64,000 bases of DNA from Nocardia seriolae NBRC 15557 (GCF_007990715.1 NZ_BJWY01000003.1:59648-123647), one strand, 5' to 3'. Shown: positions 1 through 8,508, numbered from the stretch's first letter. Notes: generated from the letters alone by a model not told the origin. Translations and numbers: made by a program.

Positions 1-42
1 CTATTCGCCCTATTCATCCACGGTCCCGCAGCAAGGATTGCC

Positions 43-1947
43 ATGACGACCCCGAAGAACCTGTCCTCGCGCTACGAGCTGGGCGAGATCATCGGGTTCG
101 GCGGCATGTCCGAGGTGCACAAGGCCCGGGATCTGCGGCTCGGCCGGGATGTGGCGATCAAGGTGCTGCGCGCCGATCTGGCCCGCGACCCCACGTTCTA
201 CCTGCGCTTCAAGCGGGAGGCGCAGAACGTGGCGGCGCTGAATCATCCGGCCATCGTGGCGGTGTACGACACCGGCGAGGCCGAGATCGACGGCGGCCCG
301 CTGCCCTACATCGTCATGGAGTACGTGGACGGCGACACCCTGCGCGACATCGTGCGCGGCAAGGGCCCGCTGCCGCCCCGGCGCGCCATGGAGGTCATCG
401 CCGATGTGTGTGCGGCGCTGGACTTCTCGCACCGCAACGGCATCGTGCACCGGGACATGAAGCCCGCCAACATCATGATCAACCGCGCGGGCGCGGTGAA
501 GGTGATGGACTTCGGCATCGCCCGGGCCATCGCCGACAGCTCCAACCCCATGACGCAGACGGCCGCCGTCATCGGCACCGCCCAGTACCTCTCGCCCGAG
601 CAGGCCCGCGGCGAGCAGGTGGACGCGCGCTCGGACGTGTACTCGGTGGGCTGCGTGCTCTACGAGATCCTCACCGGCGAACCGCCTTTCACCGGTGATT
701 CGCCGGTCGCGGTGGCCTACCAGCACGTCCGGGAGGATCCGCGGCTGCCCTCGCAGGTGCATCCGGGCGTACCACGCGAACTCGACTCGGTCGTGCTCAA
801 GGCCATGAGCAAGAACCCGGCCAACCGGTACCAGACCGCCGCCGAGATGCGCGCGGACCTGATTCGGGTGCTGGGCGGGCAGAAGCCGACCGCGCCCATG
901 GTCATGACCGACGAGGACCGCACCGGTTTCCTCGACGACGAACTGCCGCCGCCGCGCAGCTACCGCACCGTCGAACGCCGCGACGACACCACCGAACAGG
1001 AGATCGTCGAGGCCAATCCGCGCCGGCGCACCGCGCTGATCGCCGTGCTCGCGGCGGTCGCGGTCGCGGCGGTGGCCGGGCTACTGTTCATGCTGGTCGG
1101 TCCCGGCGCGCGGCCGGATCAGGTGGCGGTGCCGGATGTCGCCAACCAGAACTACCAACTCGCGCAACGGGATCTGGAGAAGGCCGGCTTCGTGGTCGCC
1201 ATCCAGCAGAAGAACGATCCCAAGGTGGCGCAGGGCAATGTGATCGCCACCCAGCCGCTGGGCGGTTCGCGAGTGGACAAGGGCAGCACCGTCACCCTCC
1301 AGGTGTCGGCGGGCCCGCAGCAGGTGACGGTGCCGAAGCTGGCGGGCCTGACCCAGGCCCAGGCCGAGCAGTCACTCAATTCGCAAGGGTTGCGGCTGAA
1401 TCCGGAGATCAAGAAGGAAGCCTCGAGCACCGACGACAAGGACAAGGTCGTCGCGCAGACGCCCGACGGGGGCCAGAAGATCGATTCCGACGGGCAGGTC
1501 ACCATCACCCTGGGCTCCGGCCCGGACAAGGTGCGGGTGCCCGACGTGGTCGGCCAGACCGTCGACGTCGCGCAGTCCACGCTGGCCGACACCGCGGGCT
1601 TCAAGGTGACCGTCCAGGAGGTGCCGAACAACCAGCCCAAGGGCACGGTCATCGCGACCAATCCGGCCGCGGGCACCCAGGCCGACAAGGGCTCGAACAT
1701 CACCGTCCAGGTCTCCACCGGCGACCAGTTGACCATGCCCGACCTGCGCGGCCTGACCCCGGCCCAGGCCGTGGACATGCTGCGGCAGAAGGGCTGGAAC
1801 GGTCAGGTCAGCCAGAACACCATGAGCACGCTGAACGCGGGCGAGGTCGGGCGCATCCTGGCCCAGCAGCCGACCGCGGGCTCGGCGCTGGGCAAGTCGC
1901 AGACGGTGACGATCACCACCGGGGTGTTGTCGCTCGGCCCGCCGTGA
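43..1947 (+). CDS. pknB: Ser/Thr protein kinase PknB with four PASTA repeats
   Basis: Transmembrane receptor-type kinase of 634 aa that controls cell-wall growth and division. The kinase domain (about residues 11-280) has the glycine-rich loop GFGGMSEV, ATP lysine K40, catalytic HRD with D138, DFG at 156-158 and activation-loop T171/T173, the same numbering as M. tuberculosis PknB. A juxtamembrane linker is followed by one membrane helix (about 331-353) and four extracellular PASTA repeats that in this family bind muropeptides and lipid II. The window starts just upstream, so the usual partners (pknA, pbpA, rodA, pstP) probably lie to the left, though this is inferred. A strong terminator follows. 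CwlM and MurJ, known PknB substrates in mycobacteria, are encoded later in this window. Confidence 0.97.
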   Translation: MTTPKNLSSRYELGEIIGFGGMSEVHKARDLRLGRDVAIKVLRADLARDPTFYLRFKREAQNVAALNHPAIVAVYDTGEAEIDGGPLPYIVMEYVDGDTLRDIVRGKGPLPPRRAMEVIADVCAALDFSHRNGIVHRDMKPANIMINRAGAVKVMDFGIARAIADSSNPMTQTAAVIGTAQYLSPEQARGEQVDARSDVYSVGCVLYEILTGEPPFTGDSPVAVAYQHVREDPRLPSQVHPGVPRELDSVVLKAMSKNPANRYQTAAEMRADLIRVLGGQKPTAPMVMTDEDRTGFLDDELPPPRSYRTVERRDDTTEQEIVEANPRRRTALIAVLAAVAVAAVAGLLFMLVGPGARPDQVAVPDVANQNYQLAQRDLEKAGFVVAIQQKNDPKVAQGNVIATQPLGGSRVDKGSTVTLQVSAGPQQVTVPKLAGLTQAQAEQSLNSQGLRLNPEIKKEASSTDDKDKVVAQTPDGGQKIDSDGQVTITLGSGPDKVRVPDVVGQTVDVAQSTLADTAGFKVTVQEVPNNQPKGTVIATNPAAGTQADKGSNITVQVSTGDQLTMPDLRGLTPAQAVDMLRQKGWNGQVSQNTMSTLNAGEVGRILAQQPTAGSALGKSQTVTITTGVLSLGPP

Positions 1948-1965
1948 TCGGAATTCGACACTGAG

Positions 1966-2000
1966 AAAAGGGGTCCGCGGCATTGCCGCGGACCCCTTTT
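1966..2000. terminator. Bidirectional intrinsic terminator between pknB and the deaminase gene
   Basis: A perfect 15-bp stem (AAAAGGGGTCCGCGG / CCGCGGACCCCTTTT) with loop CATTG, A-flanked on the left and T-flanked on the right, so it can stop both convergent transcripts. Its last T is the first base of a parS-like sequence. Confidence 0.9.
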
Positions 2001-2015
2001 GTTTCATGTGAAACC
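2000..2015. promoter_or_regulatory. parS-like ParB site (variant centre)
   Basis: TGTTTCATGTGAAACC differs from the bacterial parS consensus TGTTNCACGTGAAACA at the centre (AT for AC) and at the last base. It abuts the pknB terminator. An almost identical arrangement occurs at 33288. Confidence 0.55.
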
Positions 2016-2029
2016 TTGCCGGTTGAAAA

Positions 2030-2491
2030 TCAAAGGCGCAGATGCCGGTTCATCGACATGGCCTCGTCGGCCAGATCGGGCAGCTCGACCACCTCGATCT
2101 TGTGCTCGCGCAGCTTCTCCACCCCGACGCAGTTCTCCACGAAGGTGCCCGGCTCCCGCCACGCGATGACCACCCGCCGGATCCCGGCCGCCAGAATGCG
2201 ATCCGTGCACGGCGCGCGATCCTGGCTCGCCCGCTGCGAACACGGTTCCAGCGTGCTGTACAGCGTGGCGTACGGCAGCCGCGGGTCGTCGGCCGCCAGC
2301 TTGTTCAGCGCCGATTCCTCGGCGTGCACCTTGGCGTCGGTCTCCCGCGACCACCCGTGCTCGATCTCGACCCCGTCCGCCCCCACGATGACCGCACCCA
2401 CCGCGAAGGCGGTCTCGCTGTGCGGGCACAGCCGGGCCAGGCCGATGGCGTGCCGCATCCAGCCGCGGTCCCCCCGCGTCTCATCCGACAT
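2030..2491 (-). CDS. RibD-type zinc deaminase (cytidine/deoxycytidylate deaminase fold)
   Basis: Protein of 153 aa with the zinc deaminase signature: HAE (in KVHAEESAL) supplies one zinc ligand and the catalytic glutamate, and LEPC...PC supplies two cysteines. The wording of the second motif resembles the deaminase half of the riboflavin enzyme RibD (diaminohydroxyphosphoribosylaminopyrimidine deaminase) more than cytidine deaminase. The start ATG at 2491 overlaps the end of the upstream reductase gene by 11 bases, implying coupled translation in a pabA-reductase-deaminase operon. The two RibD activities thus sit in separate adjacent genes. Substrate is inferred; a tRNA or pterin deaminase is not excluded. 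Confidence 0.8.
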   Translation of the reverse strand: MSDETRGDRGWMRHAIGLARLCPHSETAFAVGAVIVGADGVEIEHGWSRETDAKVHAEESALNKLAADDPRLPYATLYSTLEPCSQRASQDRAPCTDRILAAGIRRVVIAWREPGTFVENCVGVEKLREHKIEVVELPDLADEAMSMNRHLRL

Positions 2492-3164
2492 CGGAATCCT
2501 CCTTCGGCAGATAGCGCAGCAGCGCGATATCACCGATCCGGCCCACATCGGCCAGCTGCATGCGGTGATTGGGGCCGCCCGGGAAGTCGGCGGGCCCGAG
2601 GAAGCGCGGGGCGGCCGGATCGCCGACCACCACGGGCGCGACGGCCATCCAGATCTCGTCGGCCAGCCCCGCGGACAGGAAGGCCGTGTGGATGCTGCCC
2701 CCGCCCTCGACCATGAGCCGCGCGATGCCGCGCTTGCCGAGGTCGTCCAGCAGGGCCGCGAAATCGATTGCCGGGCCCAGCGATATCACCTCGGCGAGGC
2801 CGTGCAGCCGCTCGCCGAGCCGGGTGGCTCCGGAATCGGTGGTGTAGACCAGTCTTTCGCCGCCGCTGTGCCAGAACCGCAGCCTCGGATCTAGATCGCC
2901 GCCCGCGGTGACGATCACCCGCACCGGGTAGTCGGGTTTGCCCGTGGCGACCCGGTGCAGCCGCCGGTCCATGCTGTTGACCAGCAGCCGCGGATTGTCC
3001 CGGCGCAGGGTTTGCGCACCGATGAGAATCGCGTCCGACTCCGCGCGCAGCGCGTCGACGCGGTCGAAATCGGCGGCGTTGGAAAGCAACAGCCGGTCCG
3101 GGCTCGCGTCGTCGATGTAGCCGTCGATGCTGACGGCCACCGACAGCATGACGTGCGGCCTCAT
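2481..3164 (-). CDS. RibD C-terminal/dihydrofolate reductase-fold reductase
   Basis: Protein of 227 aa resembling the reductase half of RibD (5-amino-6-(5-phosphoribosylamino)uracil reductase), an NADPH-dependent DHFR-like fold. Visible family marks are the N-terminal LSVAVSIDGYID strand, DAILIGAQTLRRDNPRL, and the C-terminal MVEGGGSIHTAFL nucleotide-binding segment. The ATG at 3164 overlaps the pabA stop in an ATGA junction, so a longer upstream start is unlikely. It lies directly before the deaminase gene. A fused ribD could exist elsewhere, in which case this pair may act on a different pyrimidine or pterin. Confidence 0.83.
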   Translation of the reverse strand: MRPHVMLSVAVSIDGYIDDASPDRLLLSNAADFDRVDALRAESDAILIGAQTLRRDNPRLLVNSMDRRLHRVATGKPDYPVRVIVTAGGDLDPRLRFWHSGGERLVYTTDSGATRLGERLHGLAEVISLGPAIDFAALLDDLGKRGIARLMVEGGGSIHTAFLSAGLADEIWMAVAPVVVGDPAAPRFLGPADFPGGPNHRMQLADVGRIGDIALLRYLPKEDSDVG

Positions 3165-3802
3165 GACGTGAGTGCCGCGACCTCCGCCTCCAAGGTCCGC
3201 ACCAGTCCCTCCGCCGGCCGCTCGCCGCACACGCCCAGCCAGTTGGCGAGCATGCGGTGCCCGCCCTGGGTGAGCACGGATTCGGGGTGGAACTGCACAC
3301 CGTGGATGGGCAGGTCGCGATGCCGCATGGCCATGACGATGCCGGATTCGGTGCGGCCCAGCACCTCCAGCTCCGGCGGCATGGTCTCCTCGAGGACGGT
3401 CAGCGAGTGGTAGCGGGTGGCGGTGAAGGGGTCGGGCAGTCCGGCCAGTACGCCCGCGCCGATGTGGAAAACGTCACTGGTCTTGCCGTGCAGGAGTTCC
3501 GGAGCACGGGTCACGGTGGCGCCGAAGGCCTCTCCGATGGCCTGATGCCCGAGGCAGACGCCGAGCAGCGGGGTGGCGTGCTTCGCGGCGGCGTGCACCA
3601 GCGGAATGCTCGCGCCCGCGCGGTCCGGGCTGCCGGGTCCGGGGCTGATCAGCACCCCGTCGAAGTCCTGCACGACCTGATCCACATCCGCGAGCCGCTC
3701 ATCGTCGTTGCGCCAGACCTCGGTCTCCACACCCAGCTGTCCGAGATACTGGACAAGGTTGAACACGAAGCTGTCGTAGTTGTCGACGACCAGTACACGC
3801 AT
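3161..3802 (-). CDS. pabA: Anthranilate/aminodeoxychorismate synthase glutamine amidotransferase subunit
   Basis: Class I glutamine amidotransferase of 213 aa that releases ammonia from glutamine for chorismate amination (tryptophan or folate pathway). The catalytic triad is visible as the nucleophilic Cys in GVCLGHQAIGE and the His/Glu pair in GVQFHPES. The N-terminus MRVLVVDNYDSF is typical, which fixes the ATG at 3802. This is the ortholog of M. tuberculosis trpG (Rv0013), which also lies beside crgA and near pknB. The partner large subunit is not in the window, so TrpG versus PabA cannot be settled here. It begins a three-gene operon with the reductase and deaminase. Confidence 0.93.
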   Translation of the reverse strand: MRVLVVDNYDSFVFNLVQYLGQLGVETEVWRNDDERLADVDQVVQDFDGVLISPGPGSPDRAGASIPLVHAAAKHATPLLGVCLGHQAIGEAFGATVTRAPELLHGKTSDVFHIGAGVLAGLPDPFTATRYHSLTVLEETMPPELEVLGRTESGIVMAMRHRDLPIHGVQFHPESVLTQGGHRMLANWLGVCGERPAEGLVRTLEAEVAALTS

Positions 3803-3951
3803 GATTCGAGAGTAGTCACCGCGGCGGCGTGCGTCGCATGCAATACCGCCGAAGCGTGTCACCACAATCGCCCGGGGCCTCCCCAACGACACTTTCCACA
3901 GGGTTGCCGGGATAATGTCTACGCAGACAGAACGCCGAATACGAGGACGTC

Positions 3952-4218
3952 ATGCCTAAGTCAAAGGTCCGGAAGAAGACCGACTACACGATCAACCCGG
4001 CCAGCCGCACCCCCGTGCGGGTGAAGTCGGCAGGCCCGTCGCCGGTCTGGTACGTCGCCATCATGCTGGGCTTCATGCTGGCCGGGCTGGCCTGGCTGCT
4101 CGTCTACTACCTGGCGAACGAGCAGATCAAGTGGATGAGCGATCTGGGCGCCTGGAACTTCCTGATCGGATTCGGCCTGATGGTGGTCGGTCTGATCATG
4201 ACCATGCGCTGGCGCTGA
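3952..4218 (+). CDS. crgA: Cell division protein CrgA
   Basis: Small 88-aa membrane protein of the actinobacterial divisome. It has a basic N-terminus ([16 protein letters not shown]) and two membrane helices (about residues 31-53 and 66-85), the usual size and topology. In mycobacteria CrgA recruits FtsI/PBPs and associates with FtsQ and CwsA at the septum. It is divergent from pabA, with about 150 bases between the two genes. Its stop codon lies in the first unit of an 18-bp triplet repeat (4215-4268). Confidence 0.95.
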   Translation: MPKSKVRKKTDYTINPASRTPVRVKSAGPSPVWYVAIMLGFMLAGLAWLLVYYLANEQIKWMSDLGAWNFLIGFGLMVVGLIMTMRWR

Positions 4219-4268
4219 CCGCGCCGACACGCCTGACCGCGCCGACACGCCTGACCGCGCCGACACGC
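4215..4268. repeat. Three perfect 18-bp tandem repeats overlapping the crgA stop
   Basis: The unit CTGACCGCGCCGACACGC occurs three times back to back (4215-4232, 4233-4250, 4251-4268). The first copy contains the crgA TGA stop. Perfect identity suggests recent slippage. Too short and without unique spacers, so not a CRISPR array. Confidence 0.95.
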
Positions 4269-4309
4269 CTGGCGGCGTGTGCCTTACATCATTGTTATTC
4301 ATACACACC

Positions 4310-4330
4310 TGTGGATGAGCCTGTGGACAA
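4310..4330 (-). promoter_or_regulatory. Two DnaA-box-like 9-mers upstream of the PH-domain gene
   Basis: TGTGGACAA (4322-4330) is the exact complement of TTGTCCACA, the actinobacterial DnaA box, and TGTGGATGA (4310-4318) differs from TGTGGATAA at one base. They are 12 bases apart and lie just before the ribosome-binding site of the PH-domain gene. Occupancy by DnaA is inferred. Confidence 0.5.
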
Positions 4331-4351
4331 CTCGAGGAGGGAGTGGGGACA

Positions 4352-4795
4352 GTGACGAGCACCGATCCCTCCTCCCGGCTGAGCTGGTCCACACCCCCGG
4401 CGGCGCTCACGATCTGCGGCATCGGCGGCCTGGTACTGGCCGGCGCCACTTTCCTCTCGAACGACGGTCCCGGCCGCCTGCTCATCGGGCTGGCCGCGCT
4501 GGGACTGCTCTTCCTGACCGGCGTGGGCCTGCGACAGCGGCCGCGGCTGGCGATCGAACCCGGCAATCCGGTGCATGTCGTGGTGCGCGGGCTGGCCGGG
4601 GCACAGCGCTACACCCCCCAGCAGATCCTCCGCGTCCGCGTGGTGAACTACCGGCGACTGGGCCGGCGCATGCCGATGCTGGAAATGGATGTGGATCACG
4701 ACGGCGACGAGAGGCTGATCATCTTCGGCCGCTGGGATCTGGGCGCGCACCCCGAGGATGTCCTCGAGGTGCTGCGGATCCACCTGTCGCGATAG
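4352..4795 (+). CDS. PH domain-containing membrane protein (Rv0010c/Cfp6-like position)
   Basis: Protein of about 147 aa with two N-terminal membrane helices (about residues 18-54) followed by a bacterial PH-like beta domain (about 60-145). It occupies the place of the Rv0010c family beside crgA and ppiA. Function is unknown. The GTG at 4352 is preferred over the GTG at 4343 because GAGGAGG at 4334-4340 would lie only two bases from the latter. Confidence 0.78.
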   Translation: MTSTDPSSRLSWSTPPAALTICGIGGLVLAGATFLSNDGPGRLLIGLAALGLLFLTGVGLRQRPRLAIEPGNPVHVVVRGLAGAQRYTPQQILRVRVVNYRRLGRRMPMLEMDVDHDGDERLIIFGRWDLGAHPEDVLEVLRIHLSR

Positions 4796-4796
4796 C

Positions 4797-5669
4797 TCAC
4801 ACGAGACTGGGCGCGCCGAGCGCCGTCACCAGTACGGCGGCCAACGCCACCGCCACGATTGCGGCCCAGCCGATGTTCAAGGCCATGCGGGTGTCCCTGG
4901 TGCCGAGCCAGCGCGGCAGATACAGGATCCCGACGGTGGCGACCGTGCCCGCCAGCAGCCCGCCCAGGTGCGCCCAGATCGAGATGCCGGGCACCGAGAA
5001 CGTGATGATCAGGTTGACCGCCAGCAGGATCGCGATCTGGGTCAGGTTCTGCCGGGTGCGCAGCATGATCACGCCCACCGCGCCGAAGATGCCGAAGATC
5101 GCGCCGGACGCGCCCGCCGAGGCGGTGAGCGGATCCGAGAGCGCGGTCACCGCCGCCGAACCGCCGAGCAGCGCGGCCAGGTAGACGGCCACGAAACGGC
5201 CGCGGCCCAGCGCCACCTCGCAGTACGGGCCGAGCACGTAGAGCGCGAACATGTTGGCCAGCAGGTGGATCGGACCGTAGTGCAGGAAGCCGGAGCCGAG
5301 CACCCGCATCCAGCCGCCGCCCTGATCGACCAGGCCCGGCACCAGCACCCAGTCGTAGAACAGCCGCGAGCGGTTGTTGTTCATCACGCTGTGCGCCTGG
5401 AAGGCGGTGGCCGCGAAGACGATCACGTTGATCGCGATCAGCGAATAGGTGACATACGGGGTCGGTATCTGCGACACCCGGGTCCCGGCCGCATTGCGGA
5501 CCGGCCGGACGTCATTGCGGCCCTGCTGGACGCACTCCACGCAGTGCTGCCCGACAGCGGCCGGGGTGAGGCACTCCGGGCAGGCCGGACGCCCGCACCG
5601 GGTGCAGGCCAGACCGGTGGGCCGGTCGGGGTGGCGGTAGCAGGTGGGTGCGGGCGTCTGGGGTTGCAT
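4797..5669 (-). CDS. Rhomboid family intramembrane serine protease with N-terminal zinc ribbon
   Basis: Protein of 290 aa. Residues 1-50 carry a B-box-like cysteine/histidine cluster (CYRHPDRPTGLACTRCGRPACPECL, then HCVECV) found in many actinobacterial rhomboids. Six membrane segments follow, with HLLANMFALY in TM2, the catalytic serine in GASGAIFG (TM4) and the catalytic histidine in WAHLGGLLAG (TM6), which form the Ser/His dyad. It cleaves membrane-anchored substrates; none is identified. It ends two bases from the convergent PH-domain gene and follows ppiA with 46 bases between them, probably one operon. Confidence 0.93.
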   Translation of the reverse strand: MQPQTPAPTCYRHPDRPTGLACTRCGRPACPECLTPAAVGQHCVECVQQGRNDVRPVRNAAGTRVSQIPTPYVTYSLIAINVIVFAATAFQAHSVMNNNRSRLFYDWVLVPGLVDQGGGWMRVLGSGFLHYGPIHLLANMFALYVLGPYCEVALGRGRFVAVYLAALLGGSAAVTALSDPLTASAGASGAIFGIFGAVGVIMLRTRQNLTQIAILLAVNLIITFSVPGISIWAHLGGLLAGTVATVGILYLPRWLGTRDTRMALNIGWAAIVAVALAAVLVTALGAPSLV

Positions 5670-5715
5670 GTGAGTTCTCTTCGGCTGTGGCCTGATTCAG
5701 GAGGTATGACCGGAT

Positions 5716-6243
5716 TCAGGAGATGGTGATGTTGTTGATCACGATCTCGTCCTTGGGCCGGTCTTCGCGATCGGTGGGGGTGGTGGCGATGGCGTCGACC
5801 ACCTTGCGGGAGTCCGGGTCGAGGACCTCGCCGAAAATGGTGTGTTTGCGGTTCAGGTGCGGCTGCGGGCCGAGCGTGATGAAGAACTGGGAACCGTTGG
5901 TGCCCGGCCCGGAATTGGCCATGGCCAGCAGGTATCCGCGGTCGAAGCGCAGTTCCGGGTGGAACTCGTCCTTGAATTCGTAGCCCGGGCCGCCGCGACT
6001 GGTGCCGAGCGGGTCGCCGGTCTGGATCATGAATCCGTCGATCACCCGGTGGAAGGTGACGCCGTCGTAGAAGGGCCCGGAGTCGGTGCCCGACGCGTTC
6101 TCGGTGGTGTACGGCGCGGAACCGTCGGCCAGGCCGAGGAAGTTGGCGACCGTGCGGGGAGCGTGGTTACCGAAGAGCGAGATCTTGATGTCGCCGAGGT
6201 TGGTGTGCAACGTCGCGACGGCGGTCTGGTTCGGTGAGGTCAC
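5716..6243 (-). CDS. ppiA: Peptidyl-prolyl cis-trans isomerase (cyclophilin)
   Basis: Cytoplasmic cyclophilin of 175 aa that speeds proline isomerisation during protein folding. Core motifs are intact: FHRVIDGFMIQTGDPLGT with the catalytic Arg, and NGSQFFITLGPQPHLNRKHTIFGEV. The GTG at 6243 gives VTSPNQTAVATLHTNLGDI, the expected N-terminus with no signal peptide. It is the ortholog of Rv0009. It runs in the same direction as, and is close to, the rhomboid gene. Confidence 0.95.
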   Translation of the reverse strand: MTSPNQTAVATLHTNLGDIKISLFGNHAPRTVANFLGLADGSAPYTTENASGTDSGPFYDGVTFHRVIDGFMIQTGDPLGTSRGGPGYEFKDEFHPELRFDRGYLLAMANSGPGTNGSQFFITLGPQPHLNRKHTIFGEVLDPDSRKVVDAIATTPTDREDRPKDEIVINNITIS

Positions 6244-6385
6244 GACCGCCAGCCTAAATGCAGGTCCTGAGCAGCCCCTGAATCGGCACACTCCCAGCAG
6301 GGAAAATCGCGGCAATGTGTGATTCCCTGCCCGAATTCGGGCAGAAAAGTGGCGGAAGCGGGCGCGGCATGGCAAGTTCGTTCGG

Positions 6386-6655
6386 GTGAATGACGGGGAT
6401 CCGGTCGATCTGGTGCGCCACGTGGCGGCCTCCACCGGCCTGCCGCCCGCCGTCGCGGCCCGTGTGGTCGCCGACGTCGTCGGATACTTCGACGAGACCG
6501 CCGAGCAGTTCGTGCGCCGCAGACATGCCGAACTACAGGGCCGCCAGGTCCGCAATGCCGAGATCTGGCAGCGCTTGGCGGACGAGCTGGCGGGGCGCCC
6601 GGTGGCCGCCCCCGACTTCACCGAACGACAACTGCGTCGCATCGTCTACGGGTAG
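6386..6655 (+). CDS. Small conserved hypothetical protein upstream of glmS
   Basis: Soluble, charged protein of 89 aa starting at GTG 6386 (MNDGDPVDLVRHVAAS...). No domain recognised. It is predicted largely helical, with repeated Arg/Glu/Asp residues and a C-terminal ERQLRRIVYG. It ends 15 bases before glmS, so it is probably cotranscribed with it. Codon use is as in its neighbours. A nucleic-acid or protein-binding adaptor would fit the charge pattern, but that is a guess. Confidence 0.65.
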   Translation: MNDGDPVDLVRHVAASTGLPPAVAARVVADVVGYFDETAEQFVRRRHAELQGRQVRNAEIWQRLADELAGRPVAAPDFTERQLRRIVYG

Positions 6656-6669
6656 GAGTCCGTCGCGCA

Positions 6670-8508
6670 ATGTGTGGAATCGTCGGTTACATCGGGCACC
6701 GTGAGGCCGTCCCGGTCCTGTTGGAGGGCCTGCACCGGCTCGAATACCGGGGTTACGACTCCGCGGGCCTGGCCGTGCCGCACCGGGGTCGGTTGCGCGT
6801 CACCAAGACCCAGGGCCGGGTCCAGGACCTGCGCGACCGGGTCGACGCCGAGGGGGCGCGGCTCAAGGGCAGCGTCGGCATCGCCCACACCCGCTGGGCC
6901 ACCCACGGCGAGCCCTCCGACGTGAACGCGCACCCGCACCTGGACGGCTCCGGCCGGATCGCGGTGGTGCACAACGGCATTGTGGAGAACGCCGAGGAAC
7001 TGCGCGCGGTGCTCGGCGCCGAGGGCGTGGAATTCGTCTCCGACACCGACACCGAGGCCATCGCGCATCTGGTGGCCGCCGCGCTGGATCAGACCGACAG
7101 CCTCGAGGACGCCGTCCGCACCGCCATGCGCCGGGTCGAGGGCACCTTCGGCCTGCTGGTGCTCGACGCCCGCCGCCCCGACGAACTGGTGGTGGCCCGC
7201 AACGGCTCCCCCATCGTGCTCGGCGTCGGCGACGGCGAGATGTTCGTGGCCTCCGACGTGGCCGCCCTGGTGCATCACACCCAGCGCGTGGTATTCCTCG
7301 ACGACGGCGAGCTGGCCACCGTGCGCGCCGGCGAATTCCGCACCAGCACACTGGGTCTCGAGGCGCGCCGCACCGACAAGATTCCGACCACCATCGATAT
7401 GGCGGCCGAGGACTACGCGCTGGGCGGGTACCCCGACTTCATGCGCAAAGAAATGGCCGAACAGCCCGACGCCGTGCGCCGGGCACTGCGCGGCCGCTTG
7501 GACGAACGGTTCGCCACCGCCCATCTGGGTGGGCTCAATATGGACGCGCGGGAGCTGCGCGGCATCAGCAAGGTGGTGTTCCTGGGCTGCGGCTCGGCCT
7601 ACTACGCGGGCCAGCTGGGCGCGCAGCTGGTCGAGGAGCTGGCCCGGATTCCGGCCACCGCCGAACCCGCCTCGGAGTTCCGCTACCGCAATCCGGTGGT
7701 GGATCCGGACGCGCTGTACGTCGCCATCAGCCAGTCCGGCGAGACCATCGATACCCTTGCGGCCGTTCAGGAATTGCAGCGCAAGGGCGGGCGGGTGATC
7801 GGCGCGGTGAATGTGGTCGGCAGCGCCATCGCCCGGGAATGCGGTGCGGGCGTGTTCCTGCACGCGGGCCCGGAGGTGTCGGTGGCCTCCACCAAGGCGC
7901 TGACCAATATGACGGTCTCCTTCGCCATGCTGGCGCTGCTGCTGGGCCGGGTGCGGGATCTGTCCGCGGCCGGCGGCGAGCGCATCGTGAACGGCCTGCG
8001 CGCGCTGCCCGAGGCCATCGACGCGGTGCTGGCCGCCGATGCCGCCATCGCCGATATCGCGGCCCGCTACGCCAAGGCGCGCAGCATGTTCTTCATCGGC
8101 CGGGTGCGGGCCTGGCCGGTGGCGCGCGAGGGCGCGCAGAAGCTCAAGGAGATCTCCTACATTCACGCCGAGGCGTACCAGGGCTCCGAGCTCAAGCACG
8201 GCCCGCTGGCGCTGATCGACGCGGAGATGCCGAGCATCGTGCTGGTGCCCGGCGACGAGCTGCTGGCCAAGAACATCACCACCATCGAGCAGATCAAGGC
8301 GCGCGGCGGCCCGGTCATCGCGGTCACCAATACCGATCTGCCGGATGGTCTGGCGGACGCGGTGATTCGGGTTCCGGCCGTGTGCCCGGAACTGGACCCG
8401 ATCATCCTGACGATTCCGCTGCAACTGCTGGCCTATCACACGGCCATGGCCCTGGGGCGCGACGTCGACAAGCCCCGCAACCTCGCCAAGAGCGTCACCG
8501 TCGAATGA
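6670..8508 (+). CDS. glmS: Glutamine-fructose-6-phosphate aminotransferase (isomerizing)
   Basis: Enzyme of 612 aa that makes glucosamine-6-phosphate from fructose-6-phosphate and glutamine, the first step to UDP-GlcNAc for peptidoglycan. The start MCGIVGYIGH exposes the N-terminal nucleophile Cys after Met removal. The glutaminase domain spans about 1-220, and two SIS sugar-isomerase domains follow (about 290-430 and 460-600), with SQSGETIDT and STKALTNM motifs. The C-terminus KPRNLAKSVTVE is diagnostic. No glmS ribozyme is seen upstream. A GC-rich terminator follows. Confidence 0.97.
   Translation: MCGIVGYIGHREAVPVLLEGLHRLEYRGYDSAGLAVPHRGRLRVTKTQGRVQDLRDRVDAEGARLKGSVGIAHTRWATHGEPSDVNAHPHLDGSGRIAVVHNGIVENAEELRAVLGAEGVEFVSDTDTEAIAHLVAAALDQTDSLEDAVRTAMRRVEGTFGLLVLDARRPDELVVARNGSPIVLGVGDGEMFVASDVAALVHHTQRVVFLDDGELATVRAGEFRTSTLGLEARRTDKIPTTIDMAAEDYALGGYPDFMRKEMAEQPDAVRRALRGRLDERFATAHLGGLNMDARELRGISKVVFLGCGSAYYAGQLGAQLVEELARIPATAEPASEFRYRNPVVDPDALYVAISQSGETIDTLAAVQELQRKGGRVIGAVNVVGSAIARECGAGVFLHAGPEVSVASTKALTNMTVSFAMLALLLGRVRDLSAAGGERIVNGLRALPEAIDAVLAADAAIADIAARYAKARSMFFIGRVRAWPVAREGAQKLKEISYIHAEAYQGSELKHGPLALIDAEMPSIVLVPGDELLAKNITTIEQIKARGGPVIAVTNTDLPDGLADAVIRVPAVCPELDPIILTIPLQLLAYHTAMALGRDVDKPRNLAKSVTVE

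Noticed and set aside
1..42. 3' end of pknA before pknB
   Set aside because: Expected by synteny, but 42 bases are too few to recognise a coding end.
4215..4268. Possible CRISPR array
   Set aside because: Three 18-bp units without spacers and no cas genes nearby; it is a simple tandem repeat.
6500..6669. glmS ribozyme
   Set aside because: Upstream sequence codes for a small protein ending 15 bases before glmS; no ribozyme core seen.
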